Of a stretch of DNA of 64,000 nucleotides, positions 47,713-56,678 are shown in pieces. Below the pieces are notes generated by a model that had not been told where the DNA came from, searched no databases, and saw nothing but the letters and a program-made list of their open reading frames with translations. Position 1 is the first letter of the stretch; each line of letters begins with the position of its first letter. Both the position numbers and the translations under genes were made by a program. The DNA comes from Phytomonas francai (Eukaryota; Euglenozoa; Kinetoplastea; Trypanosomatida; Trypanosomatidae): contig MJCC01000013.1 in the NCBI GenBank assembly GCA_001766655.1, forward strand, positions 465,642 through 529,641. Direction: 5' to 3'.

Positions 47713-49107
47713 CTAGACACTATCTGGAAGTGTGATATCGTTCTTCTGGCAATATATGCCTCTTGCGAGTGGGTTTATGTACGGAAGACCCACCAACTGG
47801 AAAATGTCCCTTTCGCTTTGAATTAATAGTCTTTTCCTATCCATGCCGGAACTACCATTTAAGTAATTATCCGTATTGGAGCCATTGGAATTGCACTGTT
47901 CGCTCCTTTCCTTGTTTCCCCTGGAGGCGCAACATAGGAAGAGGCCATTCAGGTTCAACTCTAGGCCTCTTTTCAGGGCTCTAAGCGTGACGTGAGCAGT
48001 AAACACCGCAGGGCCAGTTCGAAAGAACCTCCGAACATGCATCACATCCCATGGCATAATGTCAAGCTCGACTTGGTGAAGCCTCATGCGCCCACGCACC
48101 GCTGCGTCTCGGATGTGAAAGGAGGGAATTTCCGTCGGGTGGGATGGATCGAAGCGTACCGTGAAGATCTTTGTGCACCGGCGCCTCTCATGCCACCGCA
48201 TGTCGCTGGGCATGCGACCGGCAGCGATGTAGCCGCTGCTGAACAGCTTCTGAAGGGCGCGAGCGTAGCGAAATTTCACCCCAGAAGATAGCAAATCCTG
48301 AGAAGATGCAGCCTCGCTCCTCGAGCACCACCGAAACGGAAGCTGACGGAGAAGCTCCTGGGCGGCATGATCCAAAAGTGGGCTGTCGCTGCTACACACC
48401 CCAATTGACGCTATCCTCGAGGAAGGTGTAGACGGAAAGGCAAATGAGTCATGCTTAACTCGCACCTCCGATCCATTATTGCGGGGGTTCGTGTGAGTGG
48501 ATGGATCTTCCATCTCTGCTAACGTAGCGACTTTCTGCGCCTCGATCTCACGCACAGCGACCTCCGTCAAGGAGAGACTGAATTCGGCAAGTCTGCCGAT
48601 AGGAGCCCCCCGGCGCGTCGCCCCGCTCAGCTGGACCACAAACCCGTATGGCTCGAGTAATCCCTGCAGGAGGGCAGCATGATGACAGGCCTCGTCATAG
48701 CTCACATCGTCATGCAGATAATTCGGCAGGCTAGGGAGCGGTGTGCGTGGCCCGTAGAGAGCTACATGGTAAGAAGGCGGCGCAAGGGGTCCTGCCCCCC
48801 CTTGCCCTCCACCGGCAAGCATTCGAGGATCCGTCTCCCTCGCGGTCTCGAGGGTCATGACGTGCAGCCGACGGAGAAGAAGCATCTGCACAGTAGGGTC
48901 CACGCGAAGTTTCTGTGGACCGTGGCTCAGCATCTCCTCGACGGACCACGACATACAGGAGATGCGGCGTGCTGCCTTGTAGAGGACATCGCTACTGCGA
49001 GCCCCCGACAAGGTGGGGTCAGTATCCCTGGACGTGAGTGCCGCTGCAAGGGCAAGTTCCTGTACAAAGAGATGATTGGCCAAGTGACGCGCACATGGGA
49101 ACTTCAT
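47713..49107 (-). CDS. Hypothetical protein, unrecognised
   Basis: The frame is open to 49263, but a pyrimidine-rich stretch on the minus strand (from about 49175 to 49139) followed by AG places the trans-splice site just upstream of the ATG at 49107, so I start there (464 aa, MKFPCARHLANHLF). The pyrimidine tract would otherwise be translated as a false hydrophobic segment (FFFYLFIYLILV). The protein is soluble, with a helical N-terminal half and a C-terminal part of mixed strands (FTVRFDPSHPTEIPSFHIRDAAVRGRMRLHQVELDIMPWD). The N-terminus could be a weak mitochondrial presequence. I do not recognise a family. Confidence 0.7.
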   Translation of the reverse strand: MKFPCARHLANHLFVQELALAAALTSRDTDPTLSGARSSDVLYKAARRISCMSWSVEEMLSHGPQKLRVDPTVQMLLLRRLHVMTLETARETDPRMLAGGGQGGAGPLAPPSYHVALYGPRTPLPSLPNYLHDDVSYDEACHHAALLQGLLEPYGFVVQLSGATRRGAPIGRLAEFSLSLTEVAVREIEAQKVATLAEMEDPSTHTNPRNNGSEVRVKHDSFAFPSTPSSRIASIGVCSSDSPLLDHAAQELLRQLPFRWCSRSEAASSQDLLSSGVKFRYARALQKLFSSGYIAAGRMPSDMRWHERRRCTKIFTVRFDPSHPTEIPSFHIRDAAVRGRMRLHQVELDIMPWDVMHVRRFFRTGPAVFTAHVTLRALKRGLELNLNGLFLCCASRGNKERSEQCNSNGSNTDNYLNGSSGMDRKRLLIQSERDIFQLVGLPYINPLARGIYCQKNDITLPDSV

Positions 49108-49527
49108 GGGTATTTTTCCTTCCTGCTCCACCAAAATTAAATAAATAAATAAATAAAAGAAAAAGAAGTTTAAAAGAGACCGAACAAAGTGACTATCCAA
49201 TGCAACCACAGGTAAAAAGCATGGAAAAACACGCCAAATTTTCTCATAGCTCCTGCCTCCCATGACGTGTTCCCTTTGTTCATTTTATTTGCATTAGGAA
49301 CGCTGAGACGATTTCGCTATCAATACGCTTGAAATGGAGACATAAAAAAAGAACAGCAATATTGACCGATGAAATTTACAATGCACCGTATAATAGGGGT
49401 AAAAAATGGGCAAAGGAGCGAAACGGATCCCGCTCCCTCTATACAGGGTGCGCCTCTTTGATAGAATACATGTACATAGAAATAAAATTAGCACCCAGGG
49501 CAGTGGAATCAATACCACAGAGTTGGC
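49108..49527. other. Intergenic region with an AAAT repeat and splice-acceptor tract
   Basis: An AAAT repeat at about 49136-49160 and purine-rich sequence up to 49180 form, on the minus strand, the pyrimidine tract used by the gene ending at 47713. Nothing else is recognised. Confidence 0.6.
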
Positions 49528-51688
49528 TTAATCAATAGCATCTGCTATGACTGGAGCAGCTTGCACTAGAGGAGTTTCCTCGAGAACTTCGGCGTGGGGT
49601 CGGTTCTTATCGGCCTTGTACTTTCTCAACGTGGGTACTGTCTTGCTAACTCGCAGAGGCCCGTCTAAGATTTCCATGATTTTACGGCATTGCTCCACGC
49701 CGGAAGCAGTGTCAATGCGACGGGAGGACCTTGAAATCGGTAAAACCCCATTCGGCATCTCCATGTCCACCGCATTCACCATCTTCTGCACCTCGAGTCG
49801 ACTCTTATGAACCTCCGCCATCTCGGGACGAACCTCAAGCAGATTTCCAACCGCCCAGTCCTTTTCGCCTGCCAAAAGGTAATGCGTCTGCCAAGACGCA
49901 GCCTTCGATTTTTCCTCGAGCGCACGGCAGCGTGCCTCGTATACATGAGCCATATCGCCCACACACCTCGACCACCACTGCACATTATCCACCGCGTAGC
50001 GCACGACACGACATCGACGGTAAAACGCATCGCCGCGCTGCCGCTCAATCTCTTGGCGACAGAGCAACACCATATCTCTCTGCACAGCCTCTGCAGCATC
50101 GAGTAGCTGCTGGAGTTCCTTGGCTTTCTGCGTAGTGTCGGTGACCATTTCGTACTGCGCAGCCACTGTTTCTCGAAACTGTGCATGACTAGCTTGGAGC
50201 TGGGCCAGGGAGAGCTGATCCTGCAGGAATTCCTGCGAGAGACGTGTGTACTTGGACTGTTCGACGTAGAGCTCCTTAATGGCCTCCCGCACACGACGGG
50301 CCATTTTTTCTTGCGCTGCTTCAGACTTGGAGAGCATCCACGACTTCGATTGAATCGATGCCTCGAGCGCGGCGAGCTCCTTGTTGAACTCGCTGGTGGC
50401 GCTCTCGACAAGGGTCACTATTTGCGATCCCGATCGCTCGACGGCCTCCACACGGGAGACTGCATCCGCCTGCATTTGCTGCATCGCTTCGGCGGCCCGA
50501 GCGGCTGCGCGGTCGAGGGCCCCTTGCAAGCCATCCACGTGCGCGGCGGCCCCCGCCGTCAGATCGGCGTAGCCCTTCTGGATCGCCTGGTGCCCCTCCT
50601 TGTGCGCGTCGAGCTCGCGCAGGAGCAGTTCCCAGAGCCCGCGAGCCGCGGCCTCCGCCTGGGATTCGGCCTCCACCTTCCGCTCGTCGTGGACCTTTGG
50701 CTCCGACTTGGACTCGGCGGGGCTGCCGTTGACGTCGAGGAAGGCCTCGAGGGCGTCGACGGCGGCGCTGGCGGCGGCGCACGCCTCCCCCGCCCGCCCC
50801 TCCGCGGCCGCGAGGGCGTCGTCGGGGCCGTCCGGCCGCGCGAGGTCGCCGCCGATGAACGCGGCGAGAGTGCGGAAGGGTTGGTGGAGGGGTACGCGGA
50901 AGAGGGTCGCGGCCCGCCGCTGGGCCTCGAGCCCGGGCAGCCGCCCCGCGTGTAGGCGCTGGAAGTCGTCGAAGAAGCGCGCGAGGCGGGCGGGCCGCTG
51001 CCCCCGCCCCTGTAGGATGGGTGCGAAGATGCGGCGGAAGCAATCCGGCCGTCCCCCCTCCCCCTCGTCCTTCGCCCTCTCCGCCTTCCCCGCGCCCTCG
51101 CCGAGGTCGACGCCGAAGCGCCGCGCGATGGCCTCGGCTGTCCAGAAGGGCCGGGCGCCGTCCGCCCGCCGCGCGGCCTCGTCGTGGGCCGCGNNNNNNN
51201 NNNNNNNNNNNNNNNNNNNNNNNNNNNNNNNNNNNNNNNNNNNNNNNNNNNNNNNNNNNNNNNNNNNNNNNNNNNNNNNNNNNNNNNNNNNNNNNNNNNN
51301 NNNNNNNNNNNNNNNNNNNNNNNNNNNNNNNNNNNNNNNNNNNNNNNNNNNNNNNNNNNNNNNNNNNNNNNNNNNNNNNNNNNNNNNNNNNNNNNNNNNN
51401 NNNNNNNNNNNNNNNNNNNNNNNNNNNNNNNNNNNNNNNNNNNNNNNNNNNNNNNNNNNNNNNNNNNNNNNNNNNNNNNNNNNNNNNNNNNNNNNNNNNN
51501 NNNNNNNNNNNNNNNNNNNNNNNNNNNNNNNNNNNNNNNNNNNNNNNNNNNNNNNNNNNNNNNNNNNNNNNNNNNNNNNNNNNNNNNNNNNNNNNNNNNN
51601 NNNNNNNNNNNNNNNNNNCGGGGGACGGGGGGGAGAGGGGCGGGGAGGGGGCGTCATCCGCGAGCTGCGCAAAGAAAAAAGAGCCCAT
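49528..51688 (-). CDS. Coiled-coil protein, unrecognised, interrupted by assembly gap
   Basis: The C-terminal 555 or so residues (51193 to 49528) are certain coding sequence. A helical Ala/Arg-rich part (ARRFGVDLGEG, RPARLARFFDDFQRLHAG) is followed by long coiled coils (about 50640-49900), then a basic tail. Conserved-looking aromatic segments are YRRCRVVRYAVDNVQWWSRCVGDMAHVYEARC and WQTHYLLAGEKDWAVGNLLEVRPEMAEVHKS. The N-terminus lies in or beyond 425 Ns. On the far side, MGSFFFAQLADDAPSPP from an ATG at 51688 is a reasonable start, but its frame cannot be joined across the gap. A cytoskeletal or flagellar role is possible for such a protein; no family is assigned. Confidence 0.7.
51194..51618. 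other. Assembly gap (425 N)
   Basis: A run of N inside the coiled-coil gene, flanked by very GC-rich sequence with G/C runs, the likely cause of the assembly failure. The true length is unknown. Confidence 0.99.
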
Positions 51689-52296
51689 GCAGACGGGCCG
51701 AGCGGGCCGCTCCGCCTCCTTCATCGCCGTAGAGAGGGGGGACGGAATGGGGATGCGGAGGGAAGGCGGCCCGTTCGACGGCGCGGTGTCCTGTTGTTTC
51801 CTTTTCTAACCCAAACTATTGAAGAGAGACAGCACAGGGGGGAAGTAAAGACATTCTGGTCTCGCAGCGTTTACATCCTCGAGCATTGATTTCAGTATCC
51901 CATTCCCATTTTTTTTCTATAGAGGGGGGGGAGGCATTGGATGCATAGAATCGTCCCAACTCTGCCTCCTAGGTGTTGAAATAAACGGCCATAGCGTCAT
52001 CGATGGACGCATGGCTCAACCTGATTCTGTTCTATATGAAGTAGAGGAGGAATAGTCTCCCTTACCCCCACCCTTCCTTTTTTGCGTCCCCGGAAAGCTA
52101 AACAAATACTTAACACTTAGAGGACATAGACGCCCATATGCACATATAGAGGTCCAAATAACGCGTAAAACAATAATAATGTATACAAATATATAGAATA
52201 TATGGATATGGTTCATTCAAAAAGCGCCATTAAAGCAGATAAAGAACGATACAGTTAGTGAAGGTGATAGAGAACGAGCTAGCAACCCATTTAGAG
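51689..52296. other. Intergenic region
   Basis: Holds the leader of the coiled-coil gene, with purine-rich plus-strand sequence near 51733-51770 that reads as a minus-strand pyrimidine tract, and the dymeclin 3' UTR. No gene seen. Confidence 0.5.
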
Positions 52297-54696
52297 CTAA
52301 GATAAAAATAAGCCCAGATCTTTTATATCTGTGCACCACAAAATACCCCCCGGAAGACGGGCGTCGTTTAGCATAGTTGACCACACAAACGGTGCAAAGA
52401 AATCATAGCTATGCGGGCTTTCCTCGTAGACGTACGCGATTTCATGTGTCTTCGTGCCTTCTGATATATCCTCCACAGATGCCGAATTTTTTGAAGCGCG
52501 CATCAAAGATTTATTGTTGTCATGAGACCCAGCAGAGATGAGAGAACTACTGAGATTGTCCCTCTTGAAACGCTCTTTCGTGGGTTTGGAAGAGCCTTGA
52601 GATTGATTATATCGGCGAATAATATGAATCACCTCAGCTTGTCTGCTCGCGTTCGGGGCGTTCGCGAGCTCCGCTTCATATTTCAGAATACATTTACAAA
52701 GGCCGGATAATGAGCTCTGAGCGCAAGGCATAAAATGCGTTGAGTTTTCCAAGAGCTCACTGCTATTTCCTTCCGAACTGGTGCCCTGATCCTTGGACGG
52801 GCTTGAAGTAATAATTTTATCTCGATGGTAGAGCAGTTCGTAAATAAGGCATTCGTTATTGCTATTGGGGTCGCGCAGGAGCATTGTCTCAAGAGCCACC
52901 ACCACAGCATCGAGCAGGTAAAGATACATTTTCCCACTGCATTCGATTTCCTCGGTGGACCTGCCCGCCAGTGTGCCAATTTCGTGCTTTGATTGCTTGC
53001 CATCGTGTGGGTGGGCGTTTGGTTGAGTGGAGTCGGGCTCCAAATACTCTCCAAAGGGTTTCTCGCCAGGGGCTATGGTAGCTTGTTGATATTCCCTCTC
53101 CAAGAGCTGCAGCCTCTTGAGAAGGACGACAAGCAGCATGAGAAGGCGTTGGGAGGTGTACGAATCGATATCGCGCGCGTGGAAGGCGAGGTTGTTCATA
53201 CACGACGCGTAGAGCATTGCGAGTTGTTCGTTGTGGTCTTTAAGGGCCTTGCCAACGCCGACTGCCACTACGATAAGATAGGATGCCCCGACAGTGATCT
53301 CGTGAGAGGAGTAGCGCCTTAGCGGCAGAGTCTGCCGCCCGAGCACGCGAAAGACCTGTTGACCTAGGAAAAAGTTCTGTGAGAGGATCAAAAGCAGGGT
53401 AGAGGCCATAAAGCAAATGAAAGGGTACGAAAACTGCGTCGTGACGTACATCAGGTGCTCCAAAGTGCTCGAATTATGGGTTAATTTGGCGGCATACACC
53501 CCAAAGCCGTCCTCCTTTCCACCTCTGTCTGTGTGGGGGGTTTTGTTGAGAGTTACAAGCGAGTCCGCATTTATGCAGACGACATAGCTGAGGTTCTGTA
53601 AAGATTGAATAACTTTCACTAATTGGTTATAGTCAGAGGCGATGACATCCTGCAAAAAACTATCGTGATCATAAAAAAAAACATAGAGCAGTGTACAAAG
53701 AGAAGGGCAGTTTGGCAGATGCGAGACGATGGCCTCTAGAAGAGCAGGAAATCTCACGACTTGACCATCTTTCAGGGTCTTGATATGTTCTACTACAGGG
53801 TTGGGTCTATTACCCCTTTGATATATAACTAACAATGCCAAAAGCTGCGCGAGATGACGAAATGTTAGCTCCCAGTAGCTGCAGCTTGCTCGAAGCATCG
53901 GATTGGTTAGATCCTCTGCCTTCTCAGAAGGCGTGCGGTTGGCATCCTTCTGAGGATTCATAAACCAGGAGAAAAGTTTGGTGAGATTGAGTTTTTGGTC
54001 AGCGTTATATAAAAGTGGTTTCATCTGGTCTGGACACTCATGCCACTCAATAATGCGCCTTAAAAGCATCCCCACAAGGACCTCCAGACACTCATAGTTC
54101 AAAATCATCTCGACAAACATATCTACTGGAGTCTCCTCAACAGACGTAGGATGGTGAAGAGTGGAAGAGCACATGCTAAGAAGCAAAGAGGCCACTTCCG
54201 CATGCGTGATAACCGTCTTGACGTCAAGCTTCACGTGGGTTGCGTATTCCAAGAGAAGCTCACATAGTTTTCGAGCAGCTTTACTACTTCGAGGTTTGGG
54301 CTCATTGCCCGAGCCTGGCTCCGTTAAATCGTCACCAAGGAGCTCTAATAAAGCGCCCGAACGCCACCCCCCTAATGTATGGACGTGCCGTAGAATCAAC
54401 CCTATAAGACGCAATGAAGCTAAATGTGTTTCACTCACTGAGGCGGGGGAGGCAAGAATCGCCTCAAACATCTTAACACAATAGCGAATTATCCAGTTCA
54501 AGCGCCGGTTATGCACCCCGTGGGTGGTCAACTTTGTAATAGCCGGCTTCGCTATAGCATTCAGTTCGATTCCAGAGCAAATTTCCTTCGCGTAAAGCGT
54601 TAGATGTGCAGTAAAATCATCTTCAGTAGGGTGATCAGGGATGGTGAAGACCTTTTCATAGTATTCTATGACCTCTTTGCTCTTTGAAGTACACAT
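52297..54696 (-). CDS. Dymeclin homologue
   Basis: 799 aa from an ATG at 54696. The all-helical protein matches dymeclin most clearly in the C-terminal half: ASCMNNLAFHARDIDSYTSQRLLMLLVVLLKRL, then LLDAVVVALETMLL, ECLIYELLYHRDKI, and the closing signature YVYEESPHSYDFFAPFVWSTMLNDARLPGGILW. Human dymeclin (669 aa) is a peripheral Golgi protein, and its family relative HID1 acts in secretory-granule traffic. Human dymeclin is myristoylated at Gly2; here the protein begins MCTSKSK, so that anchor is absent, though Cys2 might be palmitoylated. Low-complexity insertions, such as the region around residues 690-740, explain the extra length. Confidence 0.85.
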   Translation of the reverse strand: MCTSKSKEVIEYYEKVFTIPDHPTEDDFTAHLTLYAKEICSGIELNAIAKPAITKLTTHGVHNRRLNWIIRYCVKMFEAILASPASVSETHLASLRLIGLILRHVHTLGGWRSGALLELLGDDLTEPGSGNEPKPRSSKAARKLCELLLEYATHVKLDVKTVITHAEVASLLLSMCSSTLHHPTSVEETPVDMFVEMILNYECLEVLVGMLLRRIIEWHECPDQMKPLLYNADQKLNLTKLFSWFMNPQKDANRTPSEKAEDLTNPMLRASCSYWELTFRHLAQLLALLVIYQRGNRPNPVVEHIKTLKDGQVVRFPALLEAIVSHLPNCPSLCTLLYVFFYDHDSFLQDVIASDYNQLVKVIQSLQNLSYVVCINADSLVTLNKTPHTDRGGKEDGFGVYAAKLTHNSSTLEHLMYVTTQFSYPFICFMASTLLLILSQNFFLGQQVFRVLGRQTLPLRRYSSHEITVGASYLIVVAVGVGKALKDHNEQLAMLYASCMNNLAFHARDIDSYTSQRLLMLLVVLLKRLQLLEREYQQATIAPGEKPFGEYLEPDSTQPNAHPHDGKQSKHEIGTLAGRSTEEIECSGKMYLYLLDAVVVALETMLLRDPNSNNECLIYELLYHRDKIITSSPSKDQGTSSEGNSSELLENSTHFMPCAQSSLSGLCKCILKYEAELANAPNASRQAEVIHIIRRYNQSQGSSKPTKERFKRDNLSSSLISAGSHDNNKSLMRASKNSASVEDISEGTKTHEIAYVYEESPHSYDFFAPFVWSTMLNDARLPGGILWCTDIKDLGLFLS

Positions 54697-54983
54697 TAGA
54701 TATTACTGCCTTTGATTCTTGGTTGACTAGCTTTTTAAATATATTAAAGTGTTTCGAAACAGAATTGAATTAATGTTTGGTAAACAATATTGCGATGAGC
54801 GTTAAAATAGAGTATAAAGGAGGGGAAAACTTTCTACAAGAGACAGCGATCCAATTATTAGTTATAACTTAAAACATTTACAAAGCCAAGTAAAAGAAGG
54901 AATAGTACAAACAAACGGAACATCTAACAATGCTCACCTAATTTACGCTGTTCGCCTTTTAGTAAGGATTGCCTTTAAGTGTT

Positions 54984-55523
54984 TTAAGATCGTCGAGCTT
55001 TCCGCCGCTCAAGCTCTTCACGGCGTCGTTCTTGGCGGTTGCGGGGGGACTGCTTCTCCTTCCCCATTTCGCCATCCGCAGCTTCCATTCCCATGCGATT
55101 CATCAGAAAAGGGCGCACAACCGTCCAGCCTTTGTAGATCAATGTAGCCGGGACGGGCAAATAAAAGACAAAAAAGGCGGTATGCATATTACAGAGGGTC
55201 TGTACCCCCCAGCAAACCCACAGAATATCCTGAATAAAGCTATAGTAGCCTAATTCCTTTGGGTTGGAGGCGTCAAGGCAGCTCTGTAATTCCCCGTTAG
55301 AATTAAACAATGGCTTAGCAACACCTTTAAGAAGCTGCAGAGCAGCATACTCCTGTCCAGCCCAGAATACAATAGCTACCAAATCATAAAAAGAGGGCAA
55401 TCCTCCCCTACGATAGATGATTAAGCCTATATAAATCAGGTTAACAGCGACTGTGATGAAGGTAAAAATTTTCATACGTGCCTCATTGCGCCGCCAATTG
55501 TTCTTCGCAGTCTCCTTTGCCAT
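54984..55523 (-). CDS. TMEM208/SND2 homologue, ER membrane protein
   Basis: 179 aa from an ATG at 55523. It has the TMEM208/SND2 layout: a short basic N-terminus (AKETAKNNWRRNEARMK), two hydrophobic hairpins (about residues 19-38 and 47-62, then 95-108 and 113-130), and a highly basic C-terminal tail with RQERRREELERRKARR. The acidic/aromatic loop between hairpins (LGYYSFIQDILWVCWGVQTL) also aligns with the family. SND2 takes part in an SRP-independent route for inserting membrane proteins into the ER. No signal peptide other than the first TM is expected. Confidence 0.8.
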   Translation of the reverse strand: MAKETAKNNWRRNEARMKIFTFITVAVNLIYIGLIIYRRGGLPSFYDLVAIVFWAGQEYAALQLLKGVAKPLFNSNGELQSCLDASNPKELGYYSFIQDILWVCWGVQTLCNMHTAFFVFYLPVPATLIYKGWTVVRPFLMNRMGMEAADGEMGKEKQSPRNRQERRREELERRKARRS

Positions 55524-55832
55524 ACTTAGGTTTTCCTTTTAGTCTTCTTTCCCCTCACCAGCGATGTATGAATGCGTTTCTATTAAGATGACCGGAGTTA
55601 TCTATGTAGATCTATTTTGCACAGCTTAAGCTACTATGCCTTTACGCAGAGAAAAATAAAATAGAAGGGTGTACTATCACTGGGTTGAAACATTTTTTTT
55701 TTGTTAGGCAAAGTATATCGGTGAAGAGGAGACACAATTTTTTTTTTTGAACAAACGTGACATTTGGTGTGCGTGTGTGATCACGGCTCGCCAAGGTCCT
55801 GAGAGGAGAACTTCCTTTTGAATTGTTTGGGC
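55524..55832. other. Intergenic region
   Basis: AT-rich spacer with two T runs (about 55691-55700 and 55739-55748, plus strand). Nothing recognised. Confidence 0.5.
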
Positions 55833-56222
55833 TTAGGTTGCGTTTTTCTCACCAATATAGGATATACGAACCATGCCTTCATCATGCGGACGCGTGTATT
55901 GATCCAATCGATAAGGGTCAATAAAAAGTGCGATTGCTAACATGATGAAAATGACAAATATCAAAAACATAAAGTGTATGCTTTCCGCTTTATCCACAAC
56001 ATCTTTATTGCATTCACGGAGAGCCTCAGGCACCTTTTGACGTGCTGGGTTGCGGGGGAGGCCTTCAAACATGGTGCCTGGCCCGTCATCCTTCGCACGG
56101 GCTTCCTCTTTAATCTTATCGTAAAACGTACGACATCCGCTTCTTCCTCCTTCCTTTATTAAAGGGAAATGTCTTAGAAATGGAGTATTTTTCGCCAAAA
56201 CCGCTAGTCTACACCTCACCAT
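55833..56222 (-). CDS. Small single-TM protein, possibly mitochondrial
   Basis: 129 aa from an ATG at 56222. The N-terminus MVRCRLAVLAKNTPFLRHFPL is basic, lacks acidic residues and could be a mitochondrial presequence. One strong transmembrane segment (MFLIFVIFIMLAIALFI, about residues 84-100) is followed by a short tail (DPYRLDQYTRPHDEG). Size and layout resemble accessory subunits of respiratory complexes, but I cannot identify one. The frame is well formed and in register with its neighbours. Confidence 0.65.
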   Translation of the reverse strand: MVRCRLAVLAKNTPFLRHFPLIKEGGRSGCRTFYDKIKEEARAKDDGPGTMFEGLPRNPARQKVPEALRECNKDVVDKAESIHFMFLIFVIFIMLAIALFIDPYRLDQYTRPHDEGMVRISYIGEKNAT

Positions 56223-56383
56223 GGAGTACTTTCAATGTGTTTATTGCGATATAACCTATTGCGGTCCCTTATTCCCCCCTCACTTCTGCACCAAGAAAAG
56301 GAAGGAACAAAGTTTTCGAGTGTAAAGAGAAAATAAATTGTAGACATTTTTGGTTCAAGAGCAGATAAATCTCTCTCTCAAAT

Positions 56384-56423
<40 letters not shown>

Positions 56424-56678
56424 ATACTAAAATAGCCTCATAGAGCTTTAGTATTTTTATTCAAGCAAACGTTTCTACGGTTCAGTAGTGAGATCAAAAA
56501 AGAAAATGGGCACGTCCATCCCAACGAACGATAACACGCACTTGATGGTGTCCCTCTTTTTCTCATCTATTCTATAAAGCGAAAGTATAAAATAAAAGCA
56601 ACACAATTTTGATTAACAGGAGGTAGATCAAAGGGTATAGGAATCGATGCTGTTTGCCCCCACACCCCCTTTGCATGG
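56223..56678. other. Intergenic region with AT palindrome
   Basis: AT-rich spacer containing the palindromic AT repeat listed separately. No gene seen. Confidence 0.55.
56382..56425. repeat. Perfect palindrome: ATGGT, about 17 AT units, ACCAT
   Basis: The flanks ATGGT and ACCAT are reverse complements around an uninterrupted AT run, so the whole 44 bp can form a hairpin or cruciform. Confidence 0.85.
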
